A stretch of DNA of 64,000 nt from Williamsia sp. DF01-3. GTDB taxonomy: Bacteria > Actinomycetota > Actinomycetes > Mycobacteriales > Mycobacteriaceae. Positions 40,391 through 49,293 of this stretch are shown here, one piece after another. Numbering within the stretch: the first letter of the stretch is position 1; each line of letters begins with the position of its first letter. Where the stretch lies: NCBI RefSeq assembly GCF_023051145.1, contig NZ_JALKFS010000005.1, positions 806,001-870,000 on the forward strand. The letters run 5' to 3'. The notes under the pieces are model-generated. The model worked only from the letters and a program-made list of their open reading frames with translations, was not told where the DNA came from and made no database searches. The position numbers were made by a program, and so were the translations under genes.

Positions 40391-40656
40391 TGGTCCTCCT
40401 CGATGTTGCGGCCGACGTCGAGCGCCTGCCGGAGTGAGAGAGACTGCCGCGACCAAGGGCGACAATCAGTTATAAGATAAGTCCAATTTAACATGGAGTA
40501 GTGGCCGATCGGCCCGAATGCCGAGTCTGTCCGGATTGCCCGAACAGCCTTGCCTATTCTCCAAATCATTGTACTGTATGGCCTGTATCTCAGCCTCGGC
40601 GCTGCCGCGACGGTCGCGCGCGTGCGGATGGATCAACAGCCAGGAAAGGACGGTCT

Positions 40657-42270
40657 GTGGTGGCAACGACGTCGACCAGCGCCGAATACGGGTCTTTGGA
40701 AGATTTTGCGATGCGGCTGCAACCGGCCCGCACCTTCTCCGAACTCGTCGACGGGCGCGCGGAGGCTACGCCGGACGGAGTGCTGCTCATCGCCGAGGAC
40801 GGGACGAAGGTCACCTTCGCCGAGTACCGTGATCGGTCGGAGCGGATTGCGGCGTGGCTGATCGAACAGGGGATCACCTCCGGTTCGAAGGTGGCCTGGC
40901 AACTTCCGACACGCATCGGGAGTGCGTTGCTGATCGCGGCGCTCGCGCGCATCGGAGCAGTGCAGGCGCCTGTCATACCGCTGTTCGGAGAACGCGAGAC
41001 CGTTGCCGCGCTCGCAACGGGCGACGTCGACTTTGTCCTGGTTCCCGAACAGTGGCCAGGGTTCGCCTACGACAGTCTGCGCCAGTTGCGCCAGGATCGG
41101 CAGGGAGCGCCCGAGATCATCGTCGTCGAGCGCGATCCCGCCGAGTCCGACGCCGTGGATCAGTTGCCGCCGCGTCCAGAGGACCCTGAGGACATACGGT
41201 GGATCCATTTCACCTCGGGCACCAGCGGAACGCCGAAGGGGGTTCAGCACACGGATTCGTCGATCCTGGCCGCCGCCCGGGGTTTTGTGCTGAACGGCCG
41301 CCTTGGTGAGTCGCCCGACGAGGTGGGATCCATCCCGTTCCCGATCACCCACGTCGGCGGTGTCGTCTACCTCTCGTCGATGCTCCTGTCCGGTTTCGCC
41401 TCAGTTCTCATCGAGGCGTTTCGCCCGGACACTGCAACGGAGGCGTTCCGGCGCCACCGTGTGACGTTGTCCGGCGGCAGCACCGTCTTCTACACGATGC
41501 TGGTCGCGCAGCAGCGGGCCGCCCCGGCCGGTACCCGCGTGCTTCCCGACCTGCGATTGCTCAAAGGTGGTGGTGCGCCCTGTCCGCCGGCGGTGTTCGC
41601 CTCGGTCCGTGCTGAGCTCGGTGTCCCGGTCGCCCACGACTACGGGATGACCGAGTGCCCCATGATCTGTGTGGCGTCCCCACTCGATTCCGACGAGGAT
41701 CTCGCCGAATCCGATGGCCGCCCGGTCCCCGGTGTCGAAGTGCGGATCGTCGAGAAGGGCACGCCCGTGCCGCCCGGGGCGGAGGGGGACGTCGAGGTCC
41801 GCGGCGCGACGGTCTGTCGCGGGTACACCGATCCCGAGTTGAACGCCGAGGTGTTCACGACCGACGGCTGGTACCGCACCGGTGATCGTGGCCGACTGCG
41901 GCCCAGCGGCTGCATCGAGGTCACCGGGCGACTCAAGGACGTCATCATCCGTAAGGGCGAGAACATCTCTCCGCTCGAGATCGAATCACTGCTGTCTCAG
42001 CACCAGGCCGTCGAGGAGGTCGCCGTGATCGGTCTGCCCGACGCTGAGCGGGGTGAACGCGTCTGCGCGGTCTTCACCGTGCGGGCGGGTGAGCAGCCCC
42101 CGACACTGTCGGACGTCGCCGAGTTCCTCACCGCGGCGGGAATCATGAGACAAAAGATCCCCGAACAAGTGGAGATCGTCGCCAGTATGCCTCGGTCAGG
42201 TGTCGGCAAACTCGCCAAACCCGCCCTGCGGCAGCAAATCCTCGCGCACATGGAAACCTCGAAGAGCTAG
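40657..42270 (+). CDS. Acyl-CoA synthetase (FadD-like, AMP-binding)
   Basis: A 537-aa adenylate-forming ligase. Motifs are IHFTSGTSGTPKGVQHT (P-loop), HDYGMTECPMIC (A5), WYRTGDRGRLRPSGCIEVTG and RLKDVIIRKGENISPLEIES (hinge), and MPRSGVGKLAKPALRQ with the catalytic Lys. GTG 40657 is preferred with AGGAAAGGA upstream; GTG 40660 is adjacent. It heads a plus-strand run with the fused dehydrogenase (10 nt downstream), crotonase and SDR, a complete beta-oxidation set. The substrate class is unresolved. Confidence 0.9.
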   Translation: MVATTSTSAEYGSLEDFAMRLQPARTFSELVDGRAEATPDGVLLIAEDGTKVTFAEYRDRSERIAAWLIEQGITSGSKVAWQLPTRIGSALLIAALARIGAVQAPVIPLFGERETVAALATGDVDFVLVPEQWPGFAYDSLRQLRQDRQGAPEIIVVERDPAESDAVDQLPPRPEDPEDIRWIHFTSGTSGTPKGVQHTDSSILAAARGFVLNGRLGESPDEVGSIPFPITHVGGVVYLSSMLLSGFASVLIEAFRPDTATEAFRRHRVTLSGGSTVFYTMLVAQQRAAPAGTRVLPDLRLLKGGGAPCPPAVFASVRAELGVPVAHDYGMTECPMICVASPLDSDEDLAESDGRPVPGVEVRIVEKGTPVPPGAEGDVEVRGATVCRGYTDPELNAEVFTTDGWYRTGDRGRLRPSGCIEVTGRLKDVIIRKGENISPLEIESLLSQHQAVEEVAVIGLPDAERGERVCAVFTVRAGEQPPTLSDVAEFLTAAGIMRQKIPEQVEIVASMPRSGVGKLAKPALRQQILAHMETSKS

Positions 42271-42280
42271 GAGTCCCAGC

Positions 42281-44413
42281 ATGGGATTGCCCATCAGCAC
42301 CGAACACATCGAACTCGCCGACTCGGTGCGCAAGGTCTTGTCCGAACGAGACGCCATCGGCGCGGCGAGGGCAACGACCAACACCGGCGACGTCACGGTG
42401 CCGTTCTGGAAAGATGTTGTCTCGCTCGGCTGGCTGGGTCTGCACCTCCCCGAGGAGCACGGCGGCCAGGGGTTCGGCACCGCGGAGATCGCGGTTGTCC
42501 TCGAAGAACTCGGCCGGGTTGTCGCGCCAGGTGACATTCTCCCGACGGTGATCGCATCCGAGGTGATCCGGCTCGCCGGCACCGACGATCAGCGCAGCAC
42601 ATTGCTCCCGGAACTCTCCGCGGGCGAGGTGACCGCCGCCGTCGGTCTCGGCGGAGATGTTTTCGTGGACTCGAACGGTGTGGTCACCGGTGTCGCCGGA
42701 GCGTTGCTCGGTGGTGGGTCGGCGGAGGTGTTCGTCCTGCGGTCCGGGGCCGACGTGGTGGTTGTCCGGCGGGGACAAGGCGTCGACGTCACGGTCGAGG
42801 TCGGGATCGACGGCACACGTCCGTCAGCGCGTTTGTCGATCGCGAACGCCTCTGCCATTGCTGTCCTGCCCGGGGCCTTCTCCACTCTGCGTGCTGTCGC
42901 GCAAGCCCTTGCCGCCGCCGAGGCGGCGGGAGGAGCTCGCGCCTGCACGGAGGCGGCGGTCGACTACGCCAAGACCAGGTCGCAGTTCGGGCGGACCATC
43001 GGGAGCTTCCAGGCTGTCAAGCATCTGTGCGCCAACATGTTCGTCGACACCGAGATCGCGACGGCCGCAGCCTGGGACGCCTCGCGCGCGGACCTCGGCA
43101 CCGCTGAGGGCAGGTTCGCCGCCGCGGTCGCCGCGGACCAGGCGGTCGGCGCCTTCGTGCGGTCGGCCCAGCGCAACATCCAGGTGCACGGCGGTATCGG
43201 ATTCACGTGGGAACACGACGCGCACCTGTTTCTCCGTCGGGCCTATCTGCTGCAGTCGGTCTTCGGTCACGATGCCGCCGCTCAGCTGGCCCGTCTGGCG
43301 ATCGACGGGGTGGCACGCCCACCGAGCCTGGAGCTCCCGGAGGATGCAGACACGTTCCGGCGCTCCGCGCGGGCGTTCCGCGACCAATATCTGATCACCC
43401 CCTCGGACGAGCGCGCGGCGTTGCTCGCGCACTCGGGGTACGCATTCCCGCATTGGCCGACGCCGTATGGGCGTTCGGCGGGCCCGGTCGAGCAGCTTGT
43501 CATCGAGGAGGAGCTGGCGGTCATCCCGAAGCTCGATCTCGGCATCGGTAACTGGATCGTGCCGACGCTGTTGCAGCAGGGAACCGACCAACAGATCGAC
43601 CGGTGGGTGTGGGCGTCGCTCGATGGTGCCATCAGGTGGTGCCAGCTGTTCAGCGAGCCGGGCGCGGGATCGGATGCGGCCGCGATCAGCACCCGTGGAG
43701 TCCGTACCGATGGCGGCTGGCTGGTCACCGGCCAGAAGGTCTGGACCAGTGACGCGCAGAACTGCAACCGCGGACTCGCGACGGTCCGGACCAACAAGGA
43801 CGCTCCCAAGCATGCCGGCGTCTCGATGCTCGTCATCGACCTCGAGTCCGACGGCGTCGAGATCCGGCCGCTGCGAGACATCACCGGTGAGGCCACCTTC
43901 AACGAGGTCTTCCTCGACAACGTCTTCGTCCCGGACTCCGACGTGGTCGGCGCCGTCGACGAAGGCTGGAAGGTCGCCCGGGCCACGCTGGGGAACGAGC
44001 GTGTGACCATCGGTGGGGGCGTGGCGGAGTTCGTCGAACTCGACATAGCCGTGCGTGCCGCCGCCGACCCGGAAAAGGCCACTGACACCGATCTTCTGGG
44101 CAAGGTCGGACACCTGGTCGCCGAACGTCAGGCGATGCGCATGTTGGCCCTTCGTTTGGCTGCCCGAGCGGTATCGGGTGCTGGTCCCGGACCGGAGGGC
44201 AATGTGACCAAGTTGCTGTCGGGCGAACATCAGCAACGGGTTGCCGATCTGCTGGTGCAGGTGGGGGGCCCCGAATGGGGTCTTGCCGGCACCGCGGATC
44301 TGCATCACGGCGTGCTGTTCGTCCGTGGACTGACGATCGCCGGTGGTACGTCGGAGGTGGTCAGGAACCAGATCGCCGAACGGGTTCTCGGTCTGCCGCG
44401 CGAAAAGTTGTGA
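42281..44413 (+). CDS. Fused two-domain acyl-CoA dehydrogenase (FadE34/ChsE3-like)
   Basis: 710 aa containing two acyl-CoA dehydrogenase domains in one chain. Domain 1 (residues about 1-360) is beta-type: HLPEEHGGQGFG, FGRTIGSFQAVKHLCANM and VHGGIGFTWEHDAHLFLRRA, but no EPGAGSD loop. Domain 2 (about 390-710) is alpha-type: WCQLFSEPGAGSDAAAIS, WLVTGQKVWTSDAQ, LGNERVTIGGG and GGTSEVVRNQIAERVLGLPR. Size and order match FadE34 (ChsE3) of Mycobacterium tuberculosis, which works as a homodimer mimicking the alpha2beta2 enzymes and acts on steroid side-chain acyl-CoAs. ATG 42281 follows AGGAG. This is the clearest pointer to steroid- or bile-acid-like substrates. Confidence 0.88.
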   Translation: MGLPISTEHIELADSVRKVLSERDAIGAARATTNTGDVTVPFWKDVVSLGWLGLHLPEEHGGQGFGTAEIAVVLEELGRVVAPGDILPTVIASEVIRLAGTDDQRSTLLPELSAGEVTAAVGLGGDVFVDSNGVVTGVAGALLGGGSAEVFVLRSGADVVVVRRGQGVDVTVEVGIDGTRPSARLSIANASAIAVLPGAFSTLRAVAQALAAAEAAGGARACTEAAVDYAKTRSQFGRTIGSFQAVKHLCANMFVDTEIATAAAWDASRADLGTAEGRFAAAVAADQAVGAFVRSAQRNIQVHGGIGFTWEHDAHLFLRRAYLLQSVFGHDAAAQLARLAIDGVARPPSLELPEDADTFRRSARAFRDQYLITPSDERAALLAHSGYAFPHWPTPYGRSAGPVEQLVIEEELAVIPKLDLGIGNWIVPTLLQQGTDQQIDRWVWASLDGAIRWCQLFSEPGAGSDAAAISTRGVRTDGGWLVTGQKVWTSDAQNCNRGLATVRTNKDAPKHAGVSMLVIDLESDGVEIRPLRDITGEATFNEVFLDNVFVPDSDVVGAVDEGWKVARATLGNERVTIGGGVAEFVELDIAVRAAADPEKATDTDLLGKVGHLVAERQAMRMLALRLAARAVSGAGPGPEGNVTKLLSGEHQQRVADLLVQVGGPEWGLAGTADLHHGVLFVRGLTIAGGTSEVVRNQIAERVLGLPREKL

Positions 44414-44480
44414 TGTCGCCGGGGCGGCTTCTCCGCTCCGGTCCGAGAAGAAGGAAACTATCAACGATGGAGTGCCGGCA

Positions 44481-45233
44481 GTGAGTGTTCTGATCGACCA
44501 GCGTGACGCCGTCCTGGTGATCACGATCAACCGTCCCGAAGTGCGCAACGCCCTCGACGCCGAGACGATGGCCGGCATCGGGGAGGCACTCGTCGCGGCC
44601 GAGACCGACGACTCGGTGGGGGCGGTGGTCCTCACCGGTGCTGGAGATCGATCCTTCTGTGCTGGAATGGATTTGCGTGCGTTCGCCGCCGGCGGGGAGA
44701 TGATCGACAAGTCAAGGCCGGGGTTGGAGGTCTTCACCGATCGGGTGTACCCCAAGCCGATAATCTGCGCCGCTGCGGGCACCGCGGTCGCCGGCGGATT
44801 CGAACTGCTGCTGGCCTGCGATCTCGCCGTCGTCGCCGACCATGCGAATTTCGGTCTACCCGAGGTGAAGCGAGGGTTGGTGGCCGCCGGTGGCGGCACC
44901 CGACTGCCACGCAGGATCCCGTTGGCGCTCGCGCTGGAACTCGCGCTCACAGGCGAGATCGTCTCCGCGCAACGGGTGTTCGAACTGGGACTGGTCAATC
45001 GGGTGGTGCCCGGACCCGAAGTGCTCGATCAGGCGGTCGCCCTCGCCGCCACCATTGCCGAAAACGGCCCGCTCGCGCTTCGGATCACCAAGCAGCTCAT
45101 GGTCGCCGAGGCCGCGGGGATGTCGGCAGCGCAGATCGCCGAGGCATCGGCACCCGCCTTCACCAGTGCCGACGCCAAAGAAGGTGCGACGGCGTTCGCC
45201 GAGAAGCGCAAGCCCCGCTGGACCGGGAAGTAA
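44481..45233 (+). CDS. Enoyl-CoA hydratase (crotonase) with both catalytic Glu
   Basis: A 250-aa crotonase. Oxyanion segments are FCAGMDLRAFAAGG and AGTAVAGGFELLLACD. Both hydratase glutamates appear present (FGLPEVKRGLV and ALELALTG), so syn-hydration of 2-enoyl-CoA is likely. GTG 44481 is chosen because GGAG (44469-44472) precedes it at 8 nt; GTG 44472 is an in-frame alternative. It lies between the fused dehydrogenase and an HSD10-like SDR and completes the enoyl to hydroxyacyl to ketoacyl sequence. Confidence 0.9.
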   Translation: MSVLIDQRDAVLVITINRPEVRNALDAETMAGIGEALVAAETDDSVGAVVLTGAGDRSFCAGMDLRAFAAGGEMIDKSRPGLEVFTDRVYPKPIICAAAGTAVAGGFELLLACDLAVVADHANFGLPEVKRGLVAAGGGTRLPRRIPLALALELALTGEIVSAQRVFELGLVNRVVPGPEVLDQAVALAATIAENGPLALRITKQLMVAEAAGMSAAQIAEASAPAFTSADAKEGATAFAEKRKPRWTGK

Positions 45234-45308
45234 ACCCGAGTCCGTCGTCGGGCGGACGCGCGCAACACAGATTGTCAACAGACATAACGATTATCGCCGG
45301 AGGATGAA

Positions 45309-46079
45309 ATGAAGCTCGAAGACAACGTAGCCATCGTGACCGGAGGAGCCGGAGGTCTCGGTGAGGCCACCGTGCGAGAGCTGGTGGGCGCCGGTGCCTC
45401 GGTGGTCATCGCGGACCTGGCCGACGACAAGGCGGAGAAGCTCGCCGAGGATCTGGGCCCCAAAGTCAAGTACGTACGCACCGACGTCACCTCCGAGGAG
45501 AGCGTTCTCGCGACCGTCGAGGCGGCGCAGGCACTCGGGACGCTGCGCTACGCAGTGGTCGCGCACGGCGGGTTCGGCGTCGCGGAGAAGGTCGTCCAGC
45601 GCGACGGCAGCCCCGCTGCTCTCGCGGGATTCACCAAGACGGTTGATCTCTATCTGACCGGTACATACAACGTTCTGCGGCTGGCCGCCGCCGCCATCGG
45701 ACAGACCGAACCAGATTCCGACGGGCAACGCGGGGCGATCGTCACCACGGCCAGTATCGCGGCCTACGAAGGGCAGATCGGGCAATCTGCGTATGCGGCC
45801 GCGAAGGCCGGCGTTGTCGGTCTGACGCTTGTCGCCGCCCGCGACCTGAGCTCACTGGGGATCCGGGTTGTCACCGTCGCCCCAGGAACGATGCGCACAC
45901 CGATCATGGAATCGGTCGGCGAAGAGGCGCTCGCGAAGTTCGCCGCGAACATTCCGAATCCTAAGCGTCTGGGGCTGCCTGCCGAGTTCGCCTCACTCGT
46001 GCACCACATCCTCGAGAACCCGTACCTCAACGGCGAGACCATTCGGCTCGACGGCGCTCAGCGGTTCACTCCGCGATAG
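45309..46079 (+). CDS. SDR family 3-hydroxyacyl-CoA dehydrogenase (HSD17B10-like)
   Basis: A 256-aa SDR. The NAD loop is VTGGAGGLGE (residues about 10-19), TTASIAAYEGQIGQSAYAAA supplies the catalytic Ser and Tyr with Lys in YAAAK, and TVAPGTMRTPIM is the usual PG motif. Similarity to type-10 17-beta-hydroxysteroid/3-hydroxyacyl-CoA dehydrogenase is strong (VVQRDGSPA-type insert, RLGLPAEFASLV, NGETIRLDGA). It oxidises 3-hydroxyacyl-CoA or a ring hydroxyl with NAD. GGAGG precedes ATG 45309. Confidence 0.88.
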   Translation: MKLEDNVAIVTGGAGGLGEATVRELVGAGASVVIADLADDKAEKLAEDLGPKVKYVRTDVTSEESVLATVEAAQALGTLRYAVVAHGGFGVAEKVVQRDGSPAALAGFTKTVDLYLTGTYNVLRLAAAAIGQTEPDSDGQRGAIVTTASIAAYEGQIGQSAYAAAKAGVVGLTLVAARDLSSLGIRVVTVAPGTMRTPIMESVGEEALAKFAANIPNPKRLGLPAEFASLVHHILENPYLNGETIRLDGAQRFTPR

Positions 46080-46168
46080 CGGCGCCGGTTTTCGTGTTAG
46101 GTGAACAATCAGGAAATCATTGCTCTACTTGAGTAACCAGACATCACCGATTAATTAAGGAGAACATC

Positions 46169-46474
46169 ATGGCACTGAAGGCCGGCGTGCGGCTGCGCAG
46201 TCAGGTGGACAGCACAGAGGTCATTGTCGTCAAACCGCCGACGGGTGAAGACGGGCTCGGCTGTGGTGGCCACCCGATGATCGAGGTGTCCCAGACCCCG
46301 GCCGAGGGGCTGATGCCCGAACCCGGTGAGGGAACTCAAATCGGCAAGCGTTACACCTCCGCGAGCGATGACCAACTCGAGGTTCTTGTCACCAAGGCCG
46401 GTACCGCCGACCTGAGCCTCGGTTCCACCACGCTGGCGAAAAAGGAGGCCAAACCGCTTCCGGCCAGTGACTGA
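46169..46474 (+). CDS. 101-aa protein of unknown function with a GCGGHPM motif
   Basis: A small, probably cytosolic protein; no signal peptide or membrane segment. It reads MALKAGVRLRSQVDSTEVIV, then VKPPTGEDGLGCGGHPMIEV, and later GTQIGKRYTSASDDQLEVLV and ADLSLGSTTLAKK. The single Cys in G-C-G-G-H-P-M could bind metal or be redox-active, but with only one Cys a zinc ribbon is excluded. AAGGAG precedes the ATG at good spacing, within TTAATTAAGGAG. It stands between an SDR and a GntR regulator. I do not recognise the family. Confidence 0.72.
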   Translation: MALKAGVRLRSQVDSTEVIVVKPPTGEDGLGCGGHPMIEVSQTPAEGLMPEPGEGTQIGKRYTSASDDQLEVLVTKAGTADLSLGSTTLAKKEAKPLPASD

Positions 46475-46549
46475 ATAACCGATCATCCGCCGGACGGCGT
46501 TCGCGCCGTCGACGGGTGGTCCCAATGACAATCGAGCGAGGGGCGGCAC

Positions 46550-47338
46550 GTGGCGTCGACGAATGGACATATCGCCAGAAGCGCGGGTGCGGGTTCTGCC
46601 GTGACGGTCCGTGTACCGAAGATGGCGGAATTGGTTGTCGCGCAACTGCGTCGGCAGATCATCCGCGGCGAACTACAAGAAGGTGACGCCTTGCCGTCCG
46701 AATCGGAACTCATGGAACGGTACGGTGTCTCGCGACCCACCCTGCGAGAAGCGTTCCGGGTACTGGAATCGGAGTCGTTGATCAACATCCGGCGAGGTGC
46801 ACACGGCGGCGCCCGGGTACAGACACCGACCCGCCGGGTTGCCGCAAAGTACGCGAGCTTCATGCTCGAATACCGCGGCGTCACCCTCCGGGATGTCTAC
46901 GAGGCCCGTGTCGCCCTCGAGGTGCCGGCGGTAGGGGAGTTGACGCGCAACAGAACTCGCGCAGACCTCGCACGTCTTCGAGACAGCCTGGATCGACACA
47001 CTACGGCGGAGAAACAGGATCAGGGTCTGGCGATCGGGCTGCATGGCGAGTTCCACATGCTGGTCATTCAACTCGCCGGGAACGGCACTCTACTGCTGCT
47101 CAGCGAGATGCTGCAGGACATCATCGATCTCGGCAACACGTCGCTCCACGCCGATACCGAGATCAGCGAAGAGCAGGCCAGCTCCGCCGCGGTGCGGACA
47201 CACAAGCGGTTGTTCGAGCACATCGTGGACCGCAATGGCGTCGCAGCCGAATCACTGTGGAAGCGACACCTCGACGAATCGATGGTCTACCTGTTAGGTG
47301 ACAACGCCGCGATGACGGTGTCAGACCTATTCGACTAG
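46550..47338 (+). CDS. GntR/FadR-type regulator (FCD domain)
   Basis: 262 aa. The segment VRVPKMAELVVAQLRRQIIR leads into the winged HTH LPSESELMERYGVSRPTLRE with AFRVLESESLINIRRGAHGG. The FCD part includes VYEARVALEVPAVGELTRNR, HGEFHMLVIQLAGNGTLLLL and RTHKRLFEHIVDRNG. GTG 46550 has AGGGG upstream. It is highly similar in layout to the convergent regulator at 47335 (VRVPKAGEMVATQLRRQIV), and their 3' ends overlap by 4 nt. It probably senses a pathway acid or acyl-CoA. Confidence 0.9.
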   Translation: MASTNGHIARSAGAGSAVTVRVPKMAELVVAQLRRQIIRGELQEGDALPSESELMERYGVSRPTLREAFRVLESESLINIRRGAHGGARVQTPTRRVAAKYASFMLEYRGVTLRDVYEARVALEVPAVGELTRNRTRADLARLRDSLDRHTTAEKQDQGLAIGLHGEFHMLVIQLAGNGTLLLLSEMLQDIIDLGNTSLHADTEISEEQASSAAVRTHKRLFEHIVDRNGVAAESLWKRHLDESMVYLLGDNAAMTVSDLFD

Positions 47339-48114
47339 GACAGGACGTCCAACACCGCCTCGGTCGGATCAGTGATCATCAGTTCGCTGATCCGGTTGAC
47401 GTGTTTGCGCCAGTGAATAATCGCTTTTTCGCTCTGCCTGTCGCGGATCAGCGCAGCCACCTTCTGATGCGACCGGAACGTGGTGCGAATTCCGGAATCG
47501 ACACCGGCGTCGTCGCGATGTTGCTTGATGTAACTGGTGTTGTGGCTCTCGACAATCGAGAAGAGCATCTCGGACAACACTGCCATCGTCTGGTTTCCGG
47601 CGAGTTCCATCAGCAGCTGCGGGAATGCGAGGAGGTGACGTTCGGCGAACTCAACCGGATCGTTCAGCGACTGAGCACCCTCGGCCAGCGATGCGTCGAT
47701 GCGCCGAAGGTCTGCGGCGGTGCGTTTGGTGGCGAGGATCCCGACACCGGCGGACTCCAGGCGCGCCCGCGCCTCGTAGACATCGGCGAGCGTGGTGCCG
47801 CGGTATTGCAGAAGGGTGCCGGCGTACCGGGCCGCCGCCGCGGGGTCGGGGACGAGGACATAGGCGCCGCCACGTGCGCCACGCCTGATCCGAATGATCT
47901 GCTCTGACTCCAGGATCCGGAAGGCTTCGCGCAACGTCGGCCGTGACACGCCGAACTGTTCCATCAGCGCGGTCTCCGGTGGGAGGCTCGCGCCCTCGGC
48001 AAGCTCGCCGGTGACTATCTGGCGACGGAGCTGAGTGGCCACCATCTCTCCGGCCTTCGGTACGCGGACCGTTTGTTGCGTGCCTACAAGCCTGGCTCTC
48101 TGCGTCGCGGCCAT
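47335..48114 (-). CDS. GntR/FadR-type regulator (FCD domain), paralogue of 46550
   Basis: 259 aa. HTH LPPETALMEQFGVSRPTLRE with AFRILESEQIIRIRRGARGG; the FCD part has VYEARARLESAGVGILATKR, HLLAFPQLLMELAGNQTMAV and FRSHQKVAALIRDRQSEKAI. It converges with the sister gene (overlap 47335-47338) and diverges from the crotonase at 48423 across a 308-bp gap containing a TTATCTGATTG element. It probably controls the 48423-57210 dehydrogenase cluster and/or itself (inference). Confidence 0.9.
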   Translation of the reverse strand: MAATQRARLVGTQQTVRVPKAGEMVATQLRRQIVTGELAEGASLPPETALMEQFGVSRPTLREAFRILESEQIIRIRRGARGGAYVLVPDPAAAARYAGTLLQYRGTTLADVYEARARLESAGVGILATKRTAADLRRIDASLAEGAQSLNDPVEFAERHLLAFPQLLMELAGNQTMAVLSEMLFSIVESHNTSYIKQHRDDAGVDSGIRTTFRSHQKVAALIRDRQSEKAIIHWRKHVNRISELMITDPTEAVLDVLS

Positions 48115-48422
48115 CGCTCCTCTTTGTTCGGTGTTCGGGTTAGCTCATAATACCTATTCGCAGCATTGTCGCCGACTGGCACTGGTTGTGTCCGGTTAAC
48201 GACACATCTTTGTGCTAAGAAGAGTGACGACCGTCACCCGATGTCCGATTGTTGGTCCGCGACAGCAGAATCCCACAGAATGAAGTCATTACTAGTTAAA
48301 TCAGTTATCTGATTGATAGTGTGTACTCACATGCCGACAGCGGGTTGGTGATGCAACGCAGGGCGTGTACGACATGCCATGGCCCGTGCCATGGCGAACT
48401 GACGAAACAGATAAGAGGCCAA
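48115..48422. other. Divergent intergenic region GntR / crotonase
   Basis: 308 bp without a convincing gene; an in-frame ATG at 48321 upstream of the crotonase lacks a ribosome site and encodes a Cys/His-rich stretch with no family resemblance. The section 48285-48320 is AT-rich and holds a variant of the TTAGCTGATTA motif (48305-48315). Confidence 0.5.
48301..48319. promoter_or_regulatory. Variant TTAGCTGATTA element
   Basis: TCAGTTATCTGATTGATAG contains TTATCTGATTG (48305-48315), 9 of 11 identical to the core at 8710 and 62036. It lies about 108 nt upstream of ATG 48423, further than the other copies. Confidence 0.35.
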
Positions 48423-49223
48423 ATGTATTCGGACCTGGGACCAGAACTCCTGGTCGAGAGCGACGGCGGCGTACGTAAAGTGACGCTTAACAGGCCGGAG
48501 GCTCTCAATTCCGCCAACAAGGCACTGCACGGAGCATTGATTGCCGTGTGGGGTCGCATCGCACAAGATCCCGATGCCCGCTCGGTACTCCTGACCGGAG
48601 CCGGACGCGCGTTCAGCGCCGGCGGTGACATGCACCACCTCAAGTCGTTGCAGACCGACCCGGCCAAGCGGCGCGGTGAGATCGACGGTGCTCGTGCGTT
48701 GGTCACGGCCATGGTCGATTTCCCTCTTCCGGTGGTCGCTGCCGTCAACGGCCCCGCAGTCGGTCTCGGATGTAACCTCGCCGTGTGCAGTGACATCGTG
48801 CTGATCGGCAGCAGTGCCTTCCTCGCCGACCCGCACGTGGGCATCGGCCTGACCGCGGCAGACGGTGGAGCACCAACCTGGCCGCTGTTGATGGGGATGC
48901 TTCGGGCGAAGGAGTACCTGTACACGAGCGCCCGCATCCCCGCCGAGCAGGCCGTGTCGCTGGGTCTGGCGAATCGTGTGGTCGATGACGAAGATCTCCA
49001 GGTCGAGGCACTCGCGTTGGCCAAACAGTTGGCGGCGCAACCGCCCCAAGCCATCCAGTCGACCAAACGTGCCCTCAATCTGCACATCAAACGGGCTATC
49101 GCCGGGGTGCTCGACTACGCCCTGACCGAGGAGTACGTGTCCTTCGACCAGCCCGAACACCAGGCGATCGTCAACAAGTTCGTCGAGCGTAGTTCCGCGG
49201 CACCGGCCGAGAGCCGCGGCTGA
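48423..49223 (+). CDS. Enoyl-CoA hydratase/isomerase family protein
   Basis: A 266-aa crotonase. Oxyanion segments are FSAGGDMHHLKS and VNGPAVGLGCNLAVCSD. At the first hydratase Glu position it has LADPHVGIGLT (His), while RAKEYLYTSARI keeps a Glu at the second, so it may be an isomerase or atypical hydratase. ATG 48423 has AGAGG shortly upstream. It opens a plus-strand pair with the beta-type dehydrogenase at 49294. Confidence 0.87.
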   Translation: MYSDLGPELLVESDGGVRKVTLNRPEALNSANKALHGALIAVWGRIAQDPDARSVLLTGAGRAFSAGGDMHHLKSLQTDPAKRRGEIDGARALVTAMVDFPLPVVAAVNGPAVGLGCNLAVCSDIVLIGSSAFLADPHVGIGLTAADGGAPTWPLLMGMLRAKEYLYTSARIPAEQAVSLGLANRVVDDEDLQVEALALAKQLAAQPPQAIQSTKRALNLHIKRAIAGVLDYALTEEYVSFDQPEHQAIVNKFVERSSAAPAESRG

Positions 49224-49293
49224 CCATCCTGCGGTCGGCTCGACCACCTCACCCACCATTGATCGACCTGCCGTCGCCATCAGAAGGAGCCAC

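Noticed and set aside
42824-44998. 724-aa open frame on the minus strand
   Set aside because: It is antisense to the fused acyl-CoA dehydrogenase and crotonase genes, has low-complexity Arg/Gly/Asp-rich shadow composition, no ribosome site and no family motif. High GC leaves long antisense frames open.
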